NCBI GenBank assembly: GCA_946405135.1
Contig: CAMJGD010000003.1
Coordinates: 62,001 to 126,000, forward strand
Direction of reading: 5' to 3'
DNA: 64,000 bases
DNA from: an uncultured Clostridiaceae bacterium
Lineage (GTDB): Bacteria; Bacillota; Clostridia; Clostridiales; Clostridiaceae
In this document: positions 38,126 to 47,837 of the stretch, piece by piece
Numbering within the stretch: the first letter of the stretch is position 1
Layout: every line of letters begins with the position of its first letter
Translations under genes and position numbers: made by a program
The notes under the pieces: generated by a model
Databases searched by the model: none
The model's input: only the letters and a program-made list of their open reading frames with translations
What the model was told of the DNA's origin: nothing

Positions 38126-38143
38126 ATTTGGGGGGGATTCCAA

Positions 38144-39049
38144 ATGAAAGGTATTATATTAGCTGGAGGCTCTGGGACAAGGCTCTATCCTATAACAAAA
38201 GCAGTTTCGAAACAGATACTGCCAATTTATGATAAGCCTATGATTTATTATCCTCTATCAGTGCTTATGCTTGCTGGTATAAGAGACATACTTATTATTT
38301 CCACACCTAGAGATATAAATTTTTTCAAAGAATTATTAGGTGATGGTGATCAACTTGGATTAAATATAGAATATGCAATACAAGAAGCACCAAAGGGCTT
38401 GGCAGAAGCTTTTATTATTGGAGAAGAATTTATTGGAAAAGATCATGTGTCATTAGTTCTTGGCGATAATGTATTTTATGGTAATAGATTTCCAGAAAGC
38501 TTAAAAAGAGCAGTGGAAAATAAAGAAGGAGCTACTATTTTTGGATATCATGTAAGCAATCCAAAGGATTTTGGAGTAGTTGAGTTTGATAAGGATAACA
38601 ATGTAATATCCATAGAAGAAAAACCAGCTGAACCAAAATCAAACTATGCGGTACCAGGGTTATATTTTTATGATAACGAAGTAATTAATATTGCAAAAAA
38701 TATAAAACCTTCAGCAAGGGGGGAGTTAGAAATTACTTCTGTGAATAATGAATACTTAAAAAGAGGCAAGCTAAAGGTAGAACTTCTTGGAAGAGGTATG
38801 GCTTGGCTTGATACAGGTACTTATAGGGGACTTTTAGATGCAGCTAATTATGTAGAAGCGGTGCAAAATAGACAAGGACTTAGGGTTTCTTGTATTGAAG
38901 AAATTGCATATAGAAAAGGATTTATAGATAAAAATCAGCTTATAAAACTTGCAGGGGAACTTTCTAAAGTAGACTATGGTGAGTATTTATTAAGTATTGC
39001 AGAGGAAGGCAAAGACGTTTTACCTGAAGCTGCTATATCAAAAGCTTAG
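38144..39049 (+). CDS. rfbA: Glucose-1-phosphate thymidylyltransferase
   Basis: A 301-residue RmlA/RfbA enzyme making dTDP-glucose from dTTP and glucose-1-phosphate. Motifs: [19 protein letters not shown] at the nucleotide site, [29 protein letters not shown] and [14 protein letters not shown]. Length is typical. It opens a long run ending at 51350 and is paired with rfbB; rfbC and rfbD for rhamnose are absent, so the product is likely not dTDP-rhamnose within this window. Confidence 0.96.
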   Translation: MKGIILAGGSGTRLYPITKAVSKQILPIYDKPMIYYPLSVLMLAGIRDILIISTPRDINFFKELLGDGDQLGLNIEYAIQEAPKGLAEAFIIGEEFIGKDHVSLVLGDNVFYGNRFPESLKRAVENKEGATIFGYHVSNPKDFGVVEFDKDNNVISIEEKPAEPKSNYAVPGLYFYDNEVINIAKNIKPSARGELEITSVNNEYLKRGKLKVELLGRGMAWLDTGTYRGLLDAANYVEAVQNRQGLRVSCIEEIAYRKGFIDKNQLIKLAGELSKVDYGEYLLSIAEEGKDVLPEAAISKA

Positions 39050-39075
39050 AAATTTGATGATTCTAGGAGGGTAAT

Positions 39076-40131
39076 ATGAAAACTTATTTAGTAACTGGTG
39101 GAGCTGGATTTATAGGTTCAAACTTTGTTATATACATGTTAAATAAGTATAAGGATATCAAGGTGATAAACCTCGATAAATTAACCTATGCAGGAAATTT
39201 AGAGAATTTAAAATCTTTAGAATATAATTCTAATCATATATTCGTTCAAGGGGATATATGCGATAAGGTTGTGGTTGAAGACTTATTTAAAAAGTATGAA
39301 ATAGATTATGTAGTAAATTTTGCAGCAGAATCTCATGTGGATAGAAGTATAAGAGAACCAGAAATATTTGTAAAGACTAATGTGCTTGGGACAGTAAATA
39401 TATTAAATGCAGCTAAGAAAGCTTGGGAGACAAAGGATGGCTGGAGAGAGGGAGTAAAATATCTTCAAGTATCAACGGATGAAGTGTACGGATCACTAGG
39501 AGATACAGGATATTTTACAGAGTTAACACCTTTAGATCCGCATAGTCCATATTCTTCAAGTAAAACTGGAGCAGATTTAATGGTAAAGGCTTATTATGAT
39601 ACCTATAAGATGCCGGTAAATATAACAAGATGCTCCAATAATTATGGACCTTATCAATTTCCAGAAAAGTTAATACCACTTCTTATAAATAACTGTTTAA
39701 ATCATAAGGATATACCAGTTTATGGAGATGGACTTAATATAAGAGACTGGCTATATGTAGAAGATCACTGTAAAGCTATAGACATGGTAGTAAGAGGTGG
39801 AAGGATAGGAGAAGTATATAATATAGGCGGTCATAATGAGAGAACAAATATTCAAATAGTTAAAACTGTTATAAATTATATAAATGAAAATGTGGATAAA
39901 GAAGTAACAGAAAGCTTAATAAAGTATGTAGAAGATAGAAAAGGCCATGATAAAAGATATGGAATAGATCCTGCAAAGATAAAAGAAGAGTTAGGATGGT
40001 ATCCTGAGACAACCTTTGAGGTAGGCATAGTAAACACTATTAAGTGGTATTTAGATAATATAGAGTGGATGAACAATATTACCTCAGGAGACTATCAAAA
40101 GTATTACGAAGAAATGTATCTTAAAAGATAG
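39076..40131 (+). CDS. rfbB: dTDP-glucose 4,6-dehydratase
   Basis: A 351-residue short-chain dehydrogenase-type enzyme converting dTDP-glucose to dTDP-4-keto-6-deoxyglucose. Motifs: GGAGFIGSNFV, FAAESHVDRSI, STDEVYGSLG, the catalytic YSSSKTGAD (Y-x-x-x-K) and TRCSNNYGPYQFPEKLIP. The product is the substrate for the WecE-like aminotransferase at 47838. Confidence 0.96.
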   Translation: MKTYLVTGGAGFIGSNFVIYMLNKYKDIKVINLDKLTYAGNLENLKSLEYNSNHIFVQGDICDKVVVEDLFKKYEIDYVVNFAAESHVDRSIREPEIFVKTNVLGTVNILNAAKKAWETKDGWREGVKYLQVSTDEVYGSLGDTGYFTELTPLDPHSPYSSSKTGADLMVKAYYDTYKMPVNITRCSNNYGPYQFPEKLIPLLINNCLNHKDIPVYGDGLNIRDWLYVEDHCKAIDMVVRGGRIGEVYNIGGHNERTNIQIVKTVINYINENVDKEVTESLIKYVEDRKGHDKRYGIDPAKIKEELGWYPETTFEVGIVNTIKWYLDNIEWMNNITSGDYQKYYEEMYLKR

Positions 40132-40153
40132 ATATAAATCTAGGGGGATTTAA

Positions 40154-41848
40154 ATGAATATACATGATTTGGCGGATATTGCGGGGAGACCAAATTTAAT
40201 CTTATCAGGCTTTATCTTGTCCATAATGTTTTTTGTATTTACTTTAATAAAGACTTTAGGATGTAATATTAAATATAAAGAAAAAAGGAAAATTTTAATT
40301 ATTTTTTCTATTATGGTTTTTTATATTTATTTATCTTTAGGTTTGAAGTTTTTATCCTTGTGGTTTATGTTATATACTGTGATTTGTATTTTGATTGGAA
40401 AATTTTTCAGAATCAGGATATTAAAACTTAAAGAATTTAATCTTATACGTTTAAGCATGGATTTTTTCTTAGGTTTTTATTTTAATGCTATAGTATATTT
40501 TGTTGTATCTCATAAAAATTTAGTTAGTGTTTTTGGTGAGGGTTTTAATAATAAATTTTTAATAGCTTACTTAATATTAATTGTACTTATAGCTATTTTT
40601 AAAAGGAAAGAGCTTGCTATAAATTTAGAGAAAGAAAAAAATACTTTATTAGAGAATAAAAATTCTGTTATTATAATTTTAGTGGCTGTTTCCTTAATAA
40701 CTGCATATTTTATTGTATTTAACTATAATGTGGTTTTTTCTTGGAGTTGGATTGATGATAAGAGGGCTCATTTAAGCGAAACTTTTATAAGAGAGTATTT
40801 TATATGTGAAGGGTTTCCTTTAGACAAGTTATATTCTTTTTTATTCCAATTGGCTGTGTTTGTACCTACTGCTTTTTTAGAAGGAGATGCTGCACGGTTA
40901 CTTCTTATGTCTTATAACTTTTTTGGATTACTAAACTTATTTTTTATATTTTTAATACCTTATGAGTTTTCTAAAGAGTTACATTTAAGTACTAAGTTGT
41001 GTGTTTTATCTTCCTTTTTAACAGTATTTTATGGGCCTTTAGGAGCTCCCATAATTAATAGCTATATAGGATTTATAAATATATCTGGCTCTATGTATCA
41101 TAATACCACTCAGTTTTTTGTAATACCTTTAATTTTAATATGCATTTATAATTTATATAAATGGGTTTTTAATACAAAGGATTATAATAATTTGATTTTA
41201 TCCGTTATATTTTTGAATCTGTCATTTTTTATAAAATCTAGCGGCTATATGATTTTGGCTCCAAGTATGTGTATTTTGATTGGTATTTTATTTTTAACAA
41301 GGAAATCTGTTAGAAATTGGTCTACTGTTTTTTCAGGCTCATTAATATTTATTCCAGCTATATTTTGGATAATTTATCCTAAAATTTTTGCTGTGCCTAA
41401 GACTACAACTAATACCATTGTTGGAAAGTTTGGAGAAGTTTATTTATCTTATATTAATGCTGGACTTAAGAATTTACATATGAGCATTTATGCAAAAATA
41501 TTTATGGTGATTGTATTTTCACTTATTGGTATTATATTGGTATCTATTTTTGGAAAATCTAAAGATAAAAATGTCTCTAAATTTTATTATAAATTTATGC
41601 TTCCTGTATTTATAGTATGCATTTTAGTAGCTTGTATTTTTGTAGAAGATGGCATACGCAGATTGCATGGAAATTTTATGTGGCAGACTTCTCTCATAGG
41701 ATGTGCTCTAATGCCTTTTATAGCTGCACATTTAGAAGAGATTAATAATAAAACTTTCAATAAATTCATTACATATATTTTATATTTAAATATGTTTTCA
41801 GGCTTTTGGCATCTCTTATTACTTAATTTGTACAATTCGCTTAATTAG
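40154..41848 (+). CDS. Polytopic membrane protein, probable GT-C type
   Basis: A 564-residue protein with about 12-14 hydrophobic helices. After roughly 200 residues of helices comes an extracytoplasmic loop WSWIDDKRAHLSETFIREYF near residues 195-215, an acidic pair in a loop as in GT-C glycosyltransferases. I do not recognise the exact family. Position between rfbB and another large membrane protein and a GT2 gene suggests it uses a lipid-linked sugar or glycan. It could also be a polymer export or assembly protein. Confidence 0.6.
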   Translation: MNIHDLADIAGRPNLILSGFILSIMFFVFTLIKTLGCNIKYKEKRKILIIFSIMVFYIYLSLGLKFLSLWFMLYTVICILIGKFFRIRILKLKEFNLIRLSMDFFLGFYFNAIVYFVVSHKNLVSVFGEGFNNKFLIAYLILIVLIAIFKRKELAINLEKEKNTLLENKNSVIIILVAVSLITAYFIVFNYNVVFSWSWIDDKRAHLSETFIREYFICEGFPLDKLYSFLFQLAVFVPTAFLEGDAARLLLMSYNFFGLLNLFFIFLIPYEFSKELHLSTKLCVLSSFLTVFYGPLGAPIINSYIGFINISGSMYHNTTQFFVIPLILICIYNLYKWVFNTKDYNNLILSVIFLNLSFFIKSSGYMILAPSMCILIGILFLTRKSVRNWSTVFSGSLIFIPAIFWIIYPKIFAVPKTTTNTIVGKFGEVYLSYINAGLKNLHMSIYAKIFMVIVFSLIGIILVSIFGKSKDKNVSKFYYKFMLPVFIVCILVACIFVEDGIRRLHGNFMWQTSLIGCALMPFIAAHLEEINNKTFNKFITYILYLNMFSGFWHLLLLNLYNSLN

Positions 41849-41859
41849 GAGATCATTAT

Positions 41860-43575
41860 ATGGAAGATAAAAAAGATAATATGCATTGCATGTTTTTTAA
41901 AATATTAATTTTTATATATCCTCTTATGTATATATGGCAAGGACTTGATGTGACAGATGTAGGATATTCATTAGTTGCTTATCAGCAAATATTTAATGAT
42001 CCTAGCTCTATATCAGGATCTTTTAGTATATGGCTTACTAATGTTATAGGAGGATTATGGCTAAAATTATTTGGAAGATTTGGTCTTATAGGAGTCAGGG
42101 TTGGAGGAGTTTTAATAGTTTACCTCATAGTGTATCTAGCTTATAAATTACTAGTTAGATACATTAAACCCCAAATACTGCTTCTATATTTATTTCTATC
42201 TATGGTATTTGCCTATAGAACTGTTATCATAATACATTATAATATCTTATCATCCCTTTTTTATGTGCTTGGAATATACCTTATGTATAAAGGGTTGACA
42301 GAGAAAAACAATTTCTTGATTTTATTTAGCGGCATAGTTTCAGGAGCAAATATTTTTATAAGGTTTCCTAATATTTTGGAAATATTTATTATACTATCTA
42401 TATTTTATTATGGTATTAGAAAACATTTATCTATAAAGGAACAGGCTAAAAGTTTTATATGTTTTATTGTAGGTTATATAGGATCAGTAGGTACTGCTAT
42501 TGTATCTATGAAGCTGCTTGGGCACTGGGATATATTTGTGTCATCAATTAAGAAAATATCAGATATGGGAAAGGATTCTTCAAGCAGTCACGGAATTATT
42601 AATTTGCTTTTGCGATTAAAAGTTGATCATATAAATATTTTTAAGTTTTCTTTTAGATTGATTATGATTATGATTATTATTATTGCAGTACAATTTATAT
42701 TAAACAAATTAAAGGTTAAATCTTCATTACCCAGTGTGATTATAGTATTTTTTTTACTTTATGTGGTTAAGACCTATGCATGGTCTATGAGCTATACAAA
42801 TATGCTTTATATGATAATAGGAATTAATTACATATTAATTTTATATTATTTGATCAGAAACTGGAAAGATGTTGAGTACAGCTTATTAATATTTTTATCT
42901 ATATTTTATTTTTTAGCAGTTCCAATGGGTTCTGATACTGGAATTTCAAATTCTAATTATTCTCTTTGGCTTATAATGCCTTTAGCTATGGAAGCTCTTA
43001 GACAAATAAGCATAAAGGTTAGTAGAAAAAGAGCCAGTAACCTAGGAGATTTAAGATATATATTTAGTTTTTTACTTATAGTTTTATTTGTAATTTCTTT
43101 TAAGCAGGGTTATTGTAATACTTATAGAGATATAGATAAAAGGAGTTCCATGAGATATGGCGTAGATAATAAGTATTTATCTTGCATTTATACAAATAAA
43201 AACAGGGCAGAAGATATGTCAGAGTTATTAAAAGAGTTAAATAAGTATGTGAAAAAAGATGATTATTTATTTGCTTTTGAGAGTATACCTTTAGTGCATT
43301 ATGCTACAGAAACTAAGCCTTATATGTATAATTCCTGGCCAAGCCTTTATACAAGAGAGCAGTTTTCTTATGAACTGAAGGCAGCTGAAAAAGAGCATGG
43401 AGAGAAACCGGTGGTAGTAAAGCATAAAGTGAACACTCGTAATTCTAATTGGCCAGTATATGATGAAAGATTTAAGGCTAAACATGAAGAAGCCATGGCC
43501 AAATTTTTATATAAAAATAATTATAAATTAGTTTGGAATAATAGAAGTTTTGAAATATATGTTTCAAAACCTTAG
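41860..43575 (+). CDS. Polytopic membrane protein, GT-C glycosyltransferase-like
   Basis: A 571-residue protein with about 11-12 helices and a soluble C-terminal domain (about residues 430-571) outside the membrane. The first loop has WQGLDVTDVGYSLVAYQQIF, where the D-x-x-D pattern near residues 29-32 is typical of the catalytic loop of GT-C enzymes using polyprenyl-phosphate sugars. Its ribosome site AGGAGAT overlaps the stop of the previous gene, so the two are coupled. The donor is unknown; the GT2 enzyme that follows could make it. Confidence 0.68.
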   Translation: MEDKKDNMHCMFFKILIFIYPLMYIWQGLDVTDVGYSLVAYQQIFNDPSSISGSFSIWLTNVIGGLWLKLFGRFGLIGVRVGGVLIVYLIVYLAYKLLVRYIKPQILLLYLFLSMVFAYRTVIIIHYNILSSLFYVLGIYLMYKGLTEKNNFLILFSGIVSGANIFIRFPNILEIFIILSIFYYGIRKHLSIKEQAKSFICFIVGYIGSVGTAIVSMKLLGHWDIFVSSIKKISDMGKDSSSSHGIINLLLRLKVDHINIFKFSFRLIMIMIIIIAVQFILNKLKVKSSLPSVIIVFFLLYVVKTYAWSMSYTNMLYMIIGINYILILYYLIRNWKDVEYSLLIFLSIFYFLAVPMGSDTGISNSNYSLWLIMPLAMEALRQISIKVSRKRASNLGDLRYIFSFLLIVLFVISFKQGYCNTYRDIDKRSSMRYGVDNKYLSCIYTNKNRAEDMSELLKELNKYVKKDDYLFAFESIPLVHYATETKPYMYNSWPSLYTREQFSYELKAAEKEHGEKPVVVKHKVNTRNSNWPVYDERFKAKHEEAMAKFLYKNNYKLVWNNRSFEIYVSKP

Positions 43576-43590
43576 TTTAGGGGGGATATT

Positions 43591-44511
43591 TTGATATCTG
43601 TTGTAGTACCAGTATATGGATGTAAAGGGGCGCTTTTAGAGCTACATAGAAGACTTGTAGAGAGTTTGAGAAAAATAGGAGAGGATTATGAGATAGTACT
43701 TGTAAATGACGCATGTCCTCAAAATTCCTGGGAAGTTATAAAGGAAATTTGTGATAAGGATTCTAAAGTGGTAGGCATAAATCTTTCTAGAAACTTTGGG
43801 CAGATAAGAGCCATAACTGCAGGACTTGAACAGTGTAAAGGAGACTGGGTGGTGGTTATGGATTGTGACTTGCAAGATAGACCTGAAGAGATTGAAAACT
43901 TGTATAATAGGGCAAAGGAAGGTTACGATGTTGTTTTTGCAAGGAGAGTAAATAGACAAGATGGAGGCATAAAAAAGTTTTTTTCTAAGATGTTTTACAA
44001 AACCTATGAATATTTTACTGAAGGTGGTTATGACAATACCATAAGCAATTTTAGTATCAGTAGCAGGTCAGTTGTGGACAGTTATTTAAGCATGAGAGAA
44101 CAGAATAGAGCATTTACTATTTTTATTAAATGGATAGGTTTTAATCAGACTTCTATAGATGTTCAACATGATAAAAGAGCAGAAGGAAAATCTTCTTATA
44201 ATTTTAAGAAAAGATTTAAAATGGCTTCAGAGATAATAACAGCTCAATCAAATAAACCTCTTGTAATGTCAATCAGGTTTGGATTTGTAATTTCATTTAT
44301 GGCATTTGTATATGCTATTTTTCTAATAATAAGATACTTTGCTAAGGGTATAACCGTACAAGGGTGGACAAGTACTATGGTATCCATATATTTTGTTGGG
44401 GGTATCATCCTTATGAATTTAGGTATTATTGGACTTTATATAGGCTACATATTTAATGAAACTAAAAATAGGCCTATTTATATAATAAAAGATATTTTAA
44501 ATAAGAAATAA
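43591..44511 (+). CDS. GT2 polyprenyl-phosphate glycosyltransferase
   Basis: A 306-residue enzyme of the DPM1/GtrB/ArnC type. The catalytic GT2 domain (1-225) has VVPVYGCKGALLEL, LVNDACPQNSW, ARRVNR and the D-x-D-type VVMDCDLQDRPEE near 88-101; two C-terminal membrane helices follow (about 232-252 and 265-295). Such enzymes move one sugar from a nucleotide donor onto undecaprenyl phosphate in the inner leaflet, for later flipping and use by GT-C enzymes. Translation starts at TTG, after GGGGG. Neighbouring SMR-pair and GT-C genes fit this role well. Confidence 0.88.
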   Translation: MISVVVPVYGCKGALLELHRRLVESLRKIGEDYEIVLVNDACPQNSWEVIKEICDKDSKVVGINLSRNFGQIRAITAGLEQCKGDWVVVMDCDLQDRPEEIENLYNRAKEGYDVVFARRVNRQDGGIKKFFSKMFYKTYEYFTEGGYDNTISNFSISSRSVVDSYLSMREQNRAFTIFIKWIGFNQTSIDVQHDKRAEGKSSYNFKKRFKMASEIITAQSNKPLVMSIRFGFVISFMAFVYAIFLIIRYFAKGITVQGWTSTMVSIYFVGGIILMNLGIIGLYIGYIFNETKNRPIYIIKDILNKK

Positions 44512-44628
44512 AATTTGAAGATTAAGTGAGGGCTAATAGGGAAATACACATTAAATTAAAAAGTATTAAGTTTTAAAATTTGGACTTGATGGAGAATCTA
44601 GAATTAAGTAAAAAGCTGGGAGGAGATA

Positions 44629-45630
44629 ATGATGGTTATAGTAATAGGAGGATCTGGATTTATAGGTTCATATTTAGTGGAGGAACTTCTAAATGAAGGT
44701 TATGAGGTATTAGTAACTGGTAGAAATAAAGGTATTCAAAAGCATTATGAAGAAATAGGTATCAAATTTTTAGAGTTTGATTTGACTAAGGAAGAAGATT
44801 ATAAGAAACTTCCTACAGAAAATGTAGATGGTGTTATTTTACTTGCAGGAATGTTACCTGCAAATGTTGAGGAAGAAAATGTAGAAGATTACTTTAAGGT
44901 AAATGTACTTGGAACAATTAAGGTATTAGAATATTGCAGAAAAAATAATATTAAAAAGTTGATATCCACAACTTCCTATGCAGATGTAAGAAAGTCTTGG
45001 GATGCAGAAGTGGCTCTTAAAGAGGAGGAACCAAGAAATTTTCTTTATACTGGAGATCATGCTATTTATGTTATATCTAAAAATGCAGCGTCTGATGTTA
45101 TGGAATATTATAATGAGACCTATGGTATGCAGTGTGCTGCATTCAGATTGCCGCCTGTATATGGGGTAGGACCTCATTCTACCATATATGTAAATGGAAA
45201 GTTATATAAAACCGGCATACAGACTTTTATTGATAATGCTAAAGCTGGAAATCCTATTGAAATATGGGGAGATCCTGAAATCAAAAGAGATATTGTTTAT
45301 GTAAAAGATGTGGCAAAGGCTTTTGTACTTGCACTTAAGAGCGACAAAACTAAGGGACTTTACAACATGACCTCTGGTACTCAAGTTACACTAAAAGAGC
45401 AGGTAGAAACAGTAATTAAACTATTTAGTAAAGAGGATAACAAATCAGAAATCATTTATAGAAAAGATAAAAAGAACAACACACCATCTTTTATATTTGA
45501 CATATCAAAGGCTAAAAGAGATTTTGGATATGAGCCAAAGTACCTTCCTTTTGAAAAGATGATGATAGATTATAAGGAAGAGCTGGAAAAAGGAAGATTT
45601 GATTTTCTAGTTGAAAGCAGAATTAAGTAG
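44629..45630 (+). CDS. NAD-dependent sugar epimerase/dehydratase (SDR)
   Basis: A 333-residue extended short-chain dehydrogenase. The NAD site is IVIGGSGFIGSYLVEEL at the N-terminus, the catalytic set is S/T in ISTTSYAD and Y-x-x-x-K in YVISKNAA near residue 148, and the sugar-binding half contains FRLPPVYGVGP and DIVYVKDVAKAF. It probably changes a nucleotide-linked sugar, for example by 4-epimerisation or keto reduction. Two ATGs lie in tandem (44629 and 44632); the second has better spacing from AGGAG. The exact reaction is not evident. Confidence 0.85.
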   Translation: MMVIVIGGSGFIGSYLVEELLNEGYEVLVTGRNKGIQKHYEEIGIKFLEFDLTKEEDYKKLPTENVDGVILLAGMLPANVEEENVEDYFKVNVLGTIKVLEYCRKNNIKKLISTTSYADVRKSWDAEVALKEEEPRNFLYTGDHAIYVISKNAASDVMEYYNETYGMQCAAFRLPPVYGVGPHSTIYVNGKLYKTGIQTFIDNAKAGNPIEIWGDPEIKRDIVYVKDVAKAFVLALKSDKTKGLYNMTSGTQVTLKEQVETVIKLFSKEDNKSEIIYRKDKKNNTPSFIFDISKAKRDFGYEPKYLPFEKMMIDYKEELEKGRFDFLVESRIK

Positions 45631-45802
45631 GATAAAATTTGTATCTATTAATTTAAAGTAGTATTTAATGAATAGGGGCTGTGGCACTAAGGAATTTACA
45701 TACAATATATTGATTTCCAAATTTAAAATTAGCACTATATATTATAGTATTTATTCTTAATGCGATAGCTCCATAATCTAATGTAGAAGAAGGGCATATT
45801 AC

Positions 45803-46960
45803 ATGAAAAGAAAAATTGCGATAGTTGGAGCTAATGAGTTTCAAGATCAGTTAGTTTTAAAGGCTAGAGATCTTGGTTATGAAACTCATGTATTTGCTTG
45901 GCAAGAAGGAGCAGTTGCCAAAGAGCATGCAGATTATTTTTATCCAGTTAGTATTACAGAAAAAGAAGAAATACTTAAACAAGTTTCTAAAATAAAACCA
46001 GAAGGTATAATATCTATTGCTTCAGATTTGGCAGTACCTACTGTAAACTATGTAGCTAATAATTTGGGACTTACCTGTAATAGTGAATATTCATCTATAG
46101 TATCTACCAACAAATTTGAGATGAGGAAAAGGCTTTCTGAAAATCTGCTTCCTTGTCCTAAGTATATATTAGTAGATGAAAATACAGATTTGTCTAATAT
46201 AAATATGGAATTACCCCTCATTGTAAAACCTTTAGATAGGTCAGGCAGCAGGGGGATAACAAAGATAAATTCTTATGATGAGCTAAAAGCTGCTATAAAA
46301 CAGGCTATTTCAGTTTCTTTTGGTGAAAAAGTACTTATTGAGGAATATGCAGAAGGAAAAGAGTATAGCATGGAGATGATGTCTTATCAAGGACACCATG
46401 AATTTTTAGCCATTACAGAAAAATTTACTACAGGTTCTCCTCATTTTATTGAAACTATGCACCTTGAACCAGGAAGAATAGAAGAGAATATCAAGATTAA
46501 AGCTATAGATATAATGAAGAAATCACTAGATGCCTTGGAAGTAAAGTATGGGGCCTCTCATTCAGAATTCAAGGTAGATAATGATGGAAATATAAAAATT
46601 ATAGAAATTGGTGCTAGAATGGGAGGAGACTGTATTGGATCAGATTTGGTAGAAATATCTACTGGATTTGATTTTAAAAAGGCAGTGATAGATATTGCTA
46701 CAGGGCAAAAACCAGATTCTATTAAAGAAAAGAATGATGAAAGCTATGGCCTGGTTAAGTTCGTTTTTAATGAAGAGGATATTGATATTCTTGAAAATAT
46801 AAAGAAAAATAGCCCTGAAAGTATCTGGAGAATAGGGAATATAGATAAGTTGTCTACAAGAGAGGTTACAGATAGTTCTACAAGGTTTGGCTATTATATA
46901 TTAAAGGCAAATAGTGTAGAGAGCTGCTTTAATCTTGTAAATTATAAAGAAAATATATAA
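45803..46960 (+). CDS. ATP-grasp carboxylate-amine ligase
   Basis: A 385-residue ATP-grasp enzyme resembling L-amino-acid ligases and PurK/PurT relatives. N-terminal Rossmann-like domain IAIVGANEFQDQLVLKARDLG; central lysine and glycine loop IVKPLDRSGSRGITK near residues 140-154; metal/ATP motif HSEFKVDNDGNIKIIEIGARMGG split as E-x-K and EIGARMGGD near 255-280. It would join a carboxylate, such as an amino acid, to an amine. Being between sugar-nucleotide and transport genes and near an aminotransferase, amidation of an aminosugar is a testable idea. Confidence 0.83.
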   Translation: MKRKIAIVGANEFQDQLVLKARDLGYETHVFAWQEGAVAKEHADYFYPVSITEKEEILKQVSKIKPEGIISIASDLAVPTVNYVANNLGLTCNSEYSSIVSTNKFEMRKRLSENLLPCPKYILVDENTDLSNINMELPLIVKPLDRSGSRGITKINSYDELKAAIKQAISVSFGEKVLIEEYAEGKEYSMEMMSYQGHHEFLAITEKFTTGSPHFIETMHLEPGRIEENIKIKAIDIMKKSLDALEVKYGASHSEFKVDNDGNIKIIEIGARMGGDCIGSDLVEISTGFDFKKAVIDIATGQKPDSIKEKNDESYGLVKFVFNEEDIDILENIKKNSPESIWRIGNIDKLSTREVTDSSTRFGYYILKANSVESCFNLVNYKENI

Positions 46961-47041
46961 AAGTTAGATTAATGGGGAGAAGTATAAATGCAGCATGCAG
47001 GTATAGAACTATTCCCGACATTTAAATATTGAGGTGTTTAT

Positions 47042-47398
47042 ATGGAATTTGAAGGTTTTAATAAGCTTAAGTACATAATCCTTCTTCAATTTATAATAAT
47101 GTTCTATACTCTATCAGGGGTAATGGCCAAAAAGGCATCTTTTACAAATTTTTTATCCAAAGAGTTTATATTTTATTATGCATTGGAGATAGTGATATTG
47201 GGTATATATGCTATAATGTGGCAGCAGATAATTAAAAAGTTTAGTATATCTGTAGCTTATGCTAATAAAGGTATGGCTATATTATGGTCTCTATTATGGT
47301 CAATGATTTTTTTTAATGAAAGCATTACTGTTAACAATATTATAGGTGCTTTGATAATATTATTAGGTATTGGTATGGTGAATAAAAATGGTGAATAA
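47042..47398 (+). CDS. SMR/EamA-type small membrane transporter, subunit 1
   Basis: A 118-residue four-helix protein of the drug/metabolite transporter superfamily. The ending WSMIFFNESITVNNIIGALIILLGI is typical of small multidrug resistance proteins. It overlaps the next gene, a second four-helix protein, so the two form a pair. In the Arn pathway the paired ArnE/ArnF proteins flip undecaprenyl-phosphate-aminoarabinose; a GT2 loader and an aminotransferase nearby make a similar role likely here. Drug efflux remains possible. Confidence 0.75.
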   Translation: MEFEGFNKLKYIILLQFIIMFYTLSGVMAKKASFTNFLSKEFIFYYALEIVILGIYAIMWQQIIKKFSISVAYANKGMAILWSLLWSMIFFNESITVNNIIGALIILLGIGMVNKNGE

Positions 47399-47726
47399 AT
47401 ACGTATTTATTTTTGTTTTATCGGTTTTCATAGCATCCTGCTCTCAAATCATCTTAAAGAAAAGTGCAGATAAAAAGCATGAAAGCTTTATAAAGGAATA
47501 TCTTAATCTTCCTGTGATAATTGGATATGGAATGATGTTTCTTTCTACTATTTTAACCATTATAGCTTTTAGAAAAATTGCCTTTAAAAATGGTCCTATC
47601 ATAGAATCTATAGGATACATATTTGTGCTCTTACTTAGCAGAATATTTTTGGACGAAAAAATAACAAAAAATAAACTGATAGGTAATATCATTATTATAT
47701 TAGGAATTATTGTTTTCTATTTGTAA
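47388..47726 (+). CDS. SMR/EamA-type small membrane transporter, subunit 2
   Basis: A 112-residue four-helix protein, beginning inside the last 11 bases of subunit 1. KYVFIFVLSVFIASCSQIILKKSA is the usual first helix, and RIFLDEKITKNKLIGNIIIILGI the last. Unequal paired SMR proteins work as heterodimers. See the entry for subunit 1 for the suggested flippase role. Confidence 0.75.
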   Translation: MVNKYVFIFVLSVFIASCSQIILKKSADKKHESFIKEYLNLPVIIGYGMMFLSTILTIIAFRKIAFKNGPIIESIGYIFVLLLSRIFLDEKITKNKLIGNIIIILGIIVFYL

Positions 47727-47781
47727 TATATAAATTTTTGATTTTATAAATTATAGTTTGGATGTAAGTCTAATTTTCTGC

Positions 47782-47804
47782 TTATGTTGTAAGGAAAATT
47801 TTGA
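47782..47804 (+). repeat. Degenerate copy of the dispersed 23-nt repeat
   Basis: TTATGTTGTA followed by AGGAAAATTTTGAT keeps the left half of the repeat and loses the right. It lies in the gap before the wecE-like gene. Confidence 0.3.
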
Positions 47805-47837
47805 TTTACCATTTGTTTGTAGTATAGGGGGATAAAA

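Larger units (their letters stand above)
37604..38143 (+). other. Intergenic region: terminator, repeats and rfbA promoter
   Basis: No gene is visible. From left to right: a strong terminator (37639-37695), two copies of the dispersed 23-nt repeat (37894 and 37938), a promoter (37994-38022), and the 32-nt element shared with the dlt leader (38094-38125). Confidence 0.6.

Noticed and set aside
38144..40131. A dTDP-rhamnose operon
   Set aside because: Only the rfbA and rfbB steps are present; no rfbC or rfbD was found, and a WecE-like aminotransferase is in the same run.
46972..47025. A 17-codon frame before the SMR pair
   Set aside because: Too short, with no recognisable motif and no conserved ending, unlike the DltX case.
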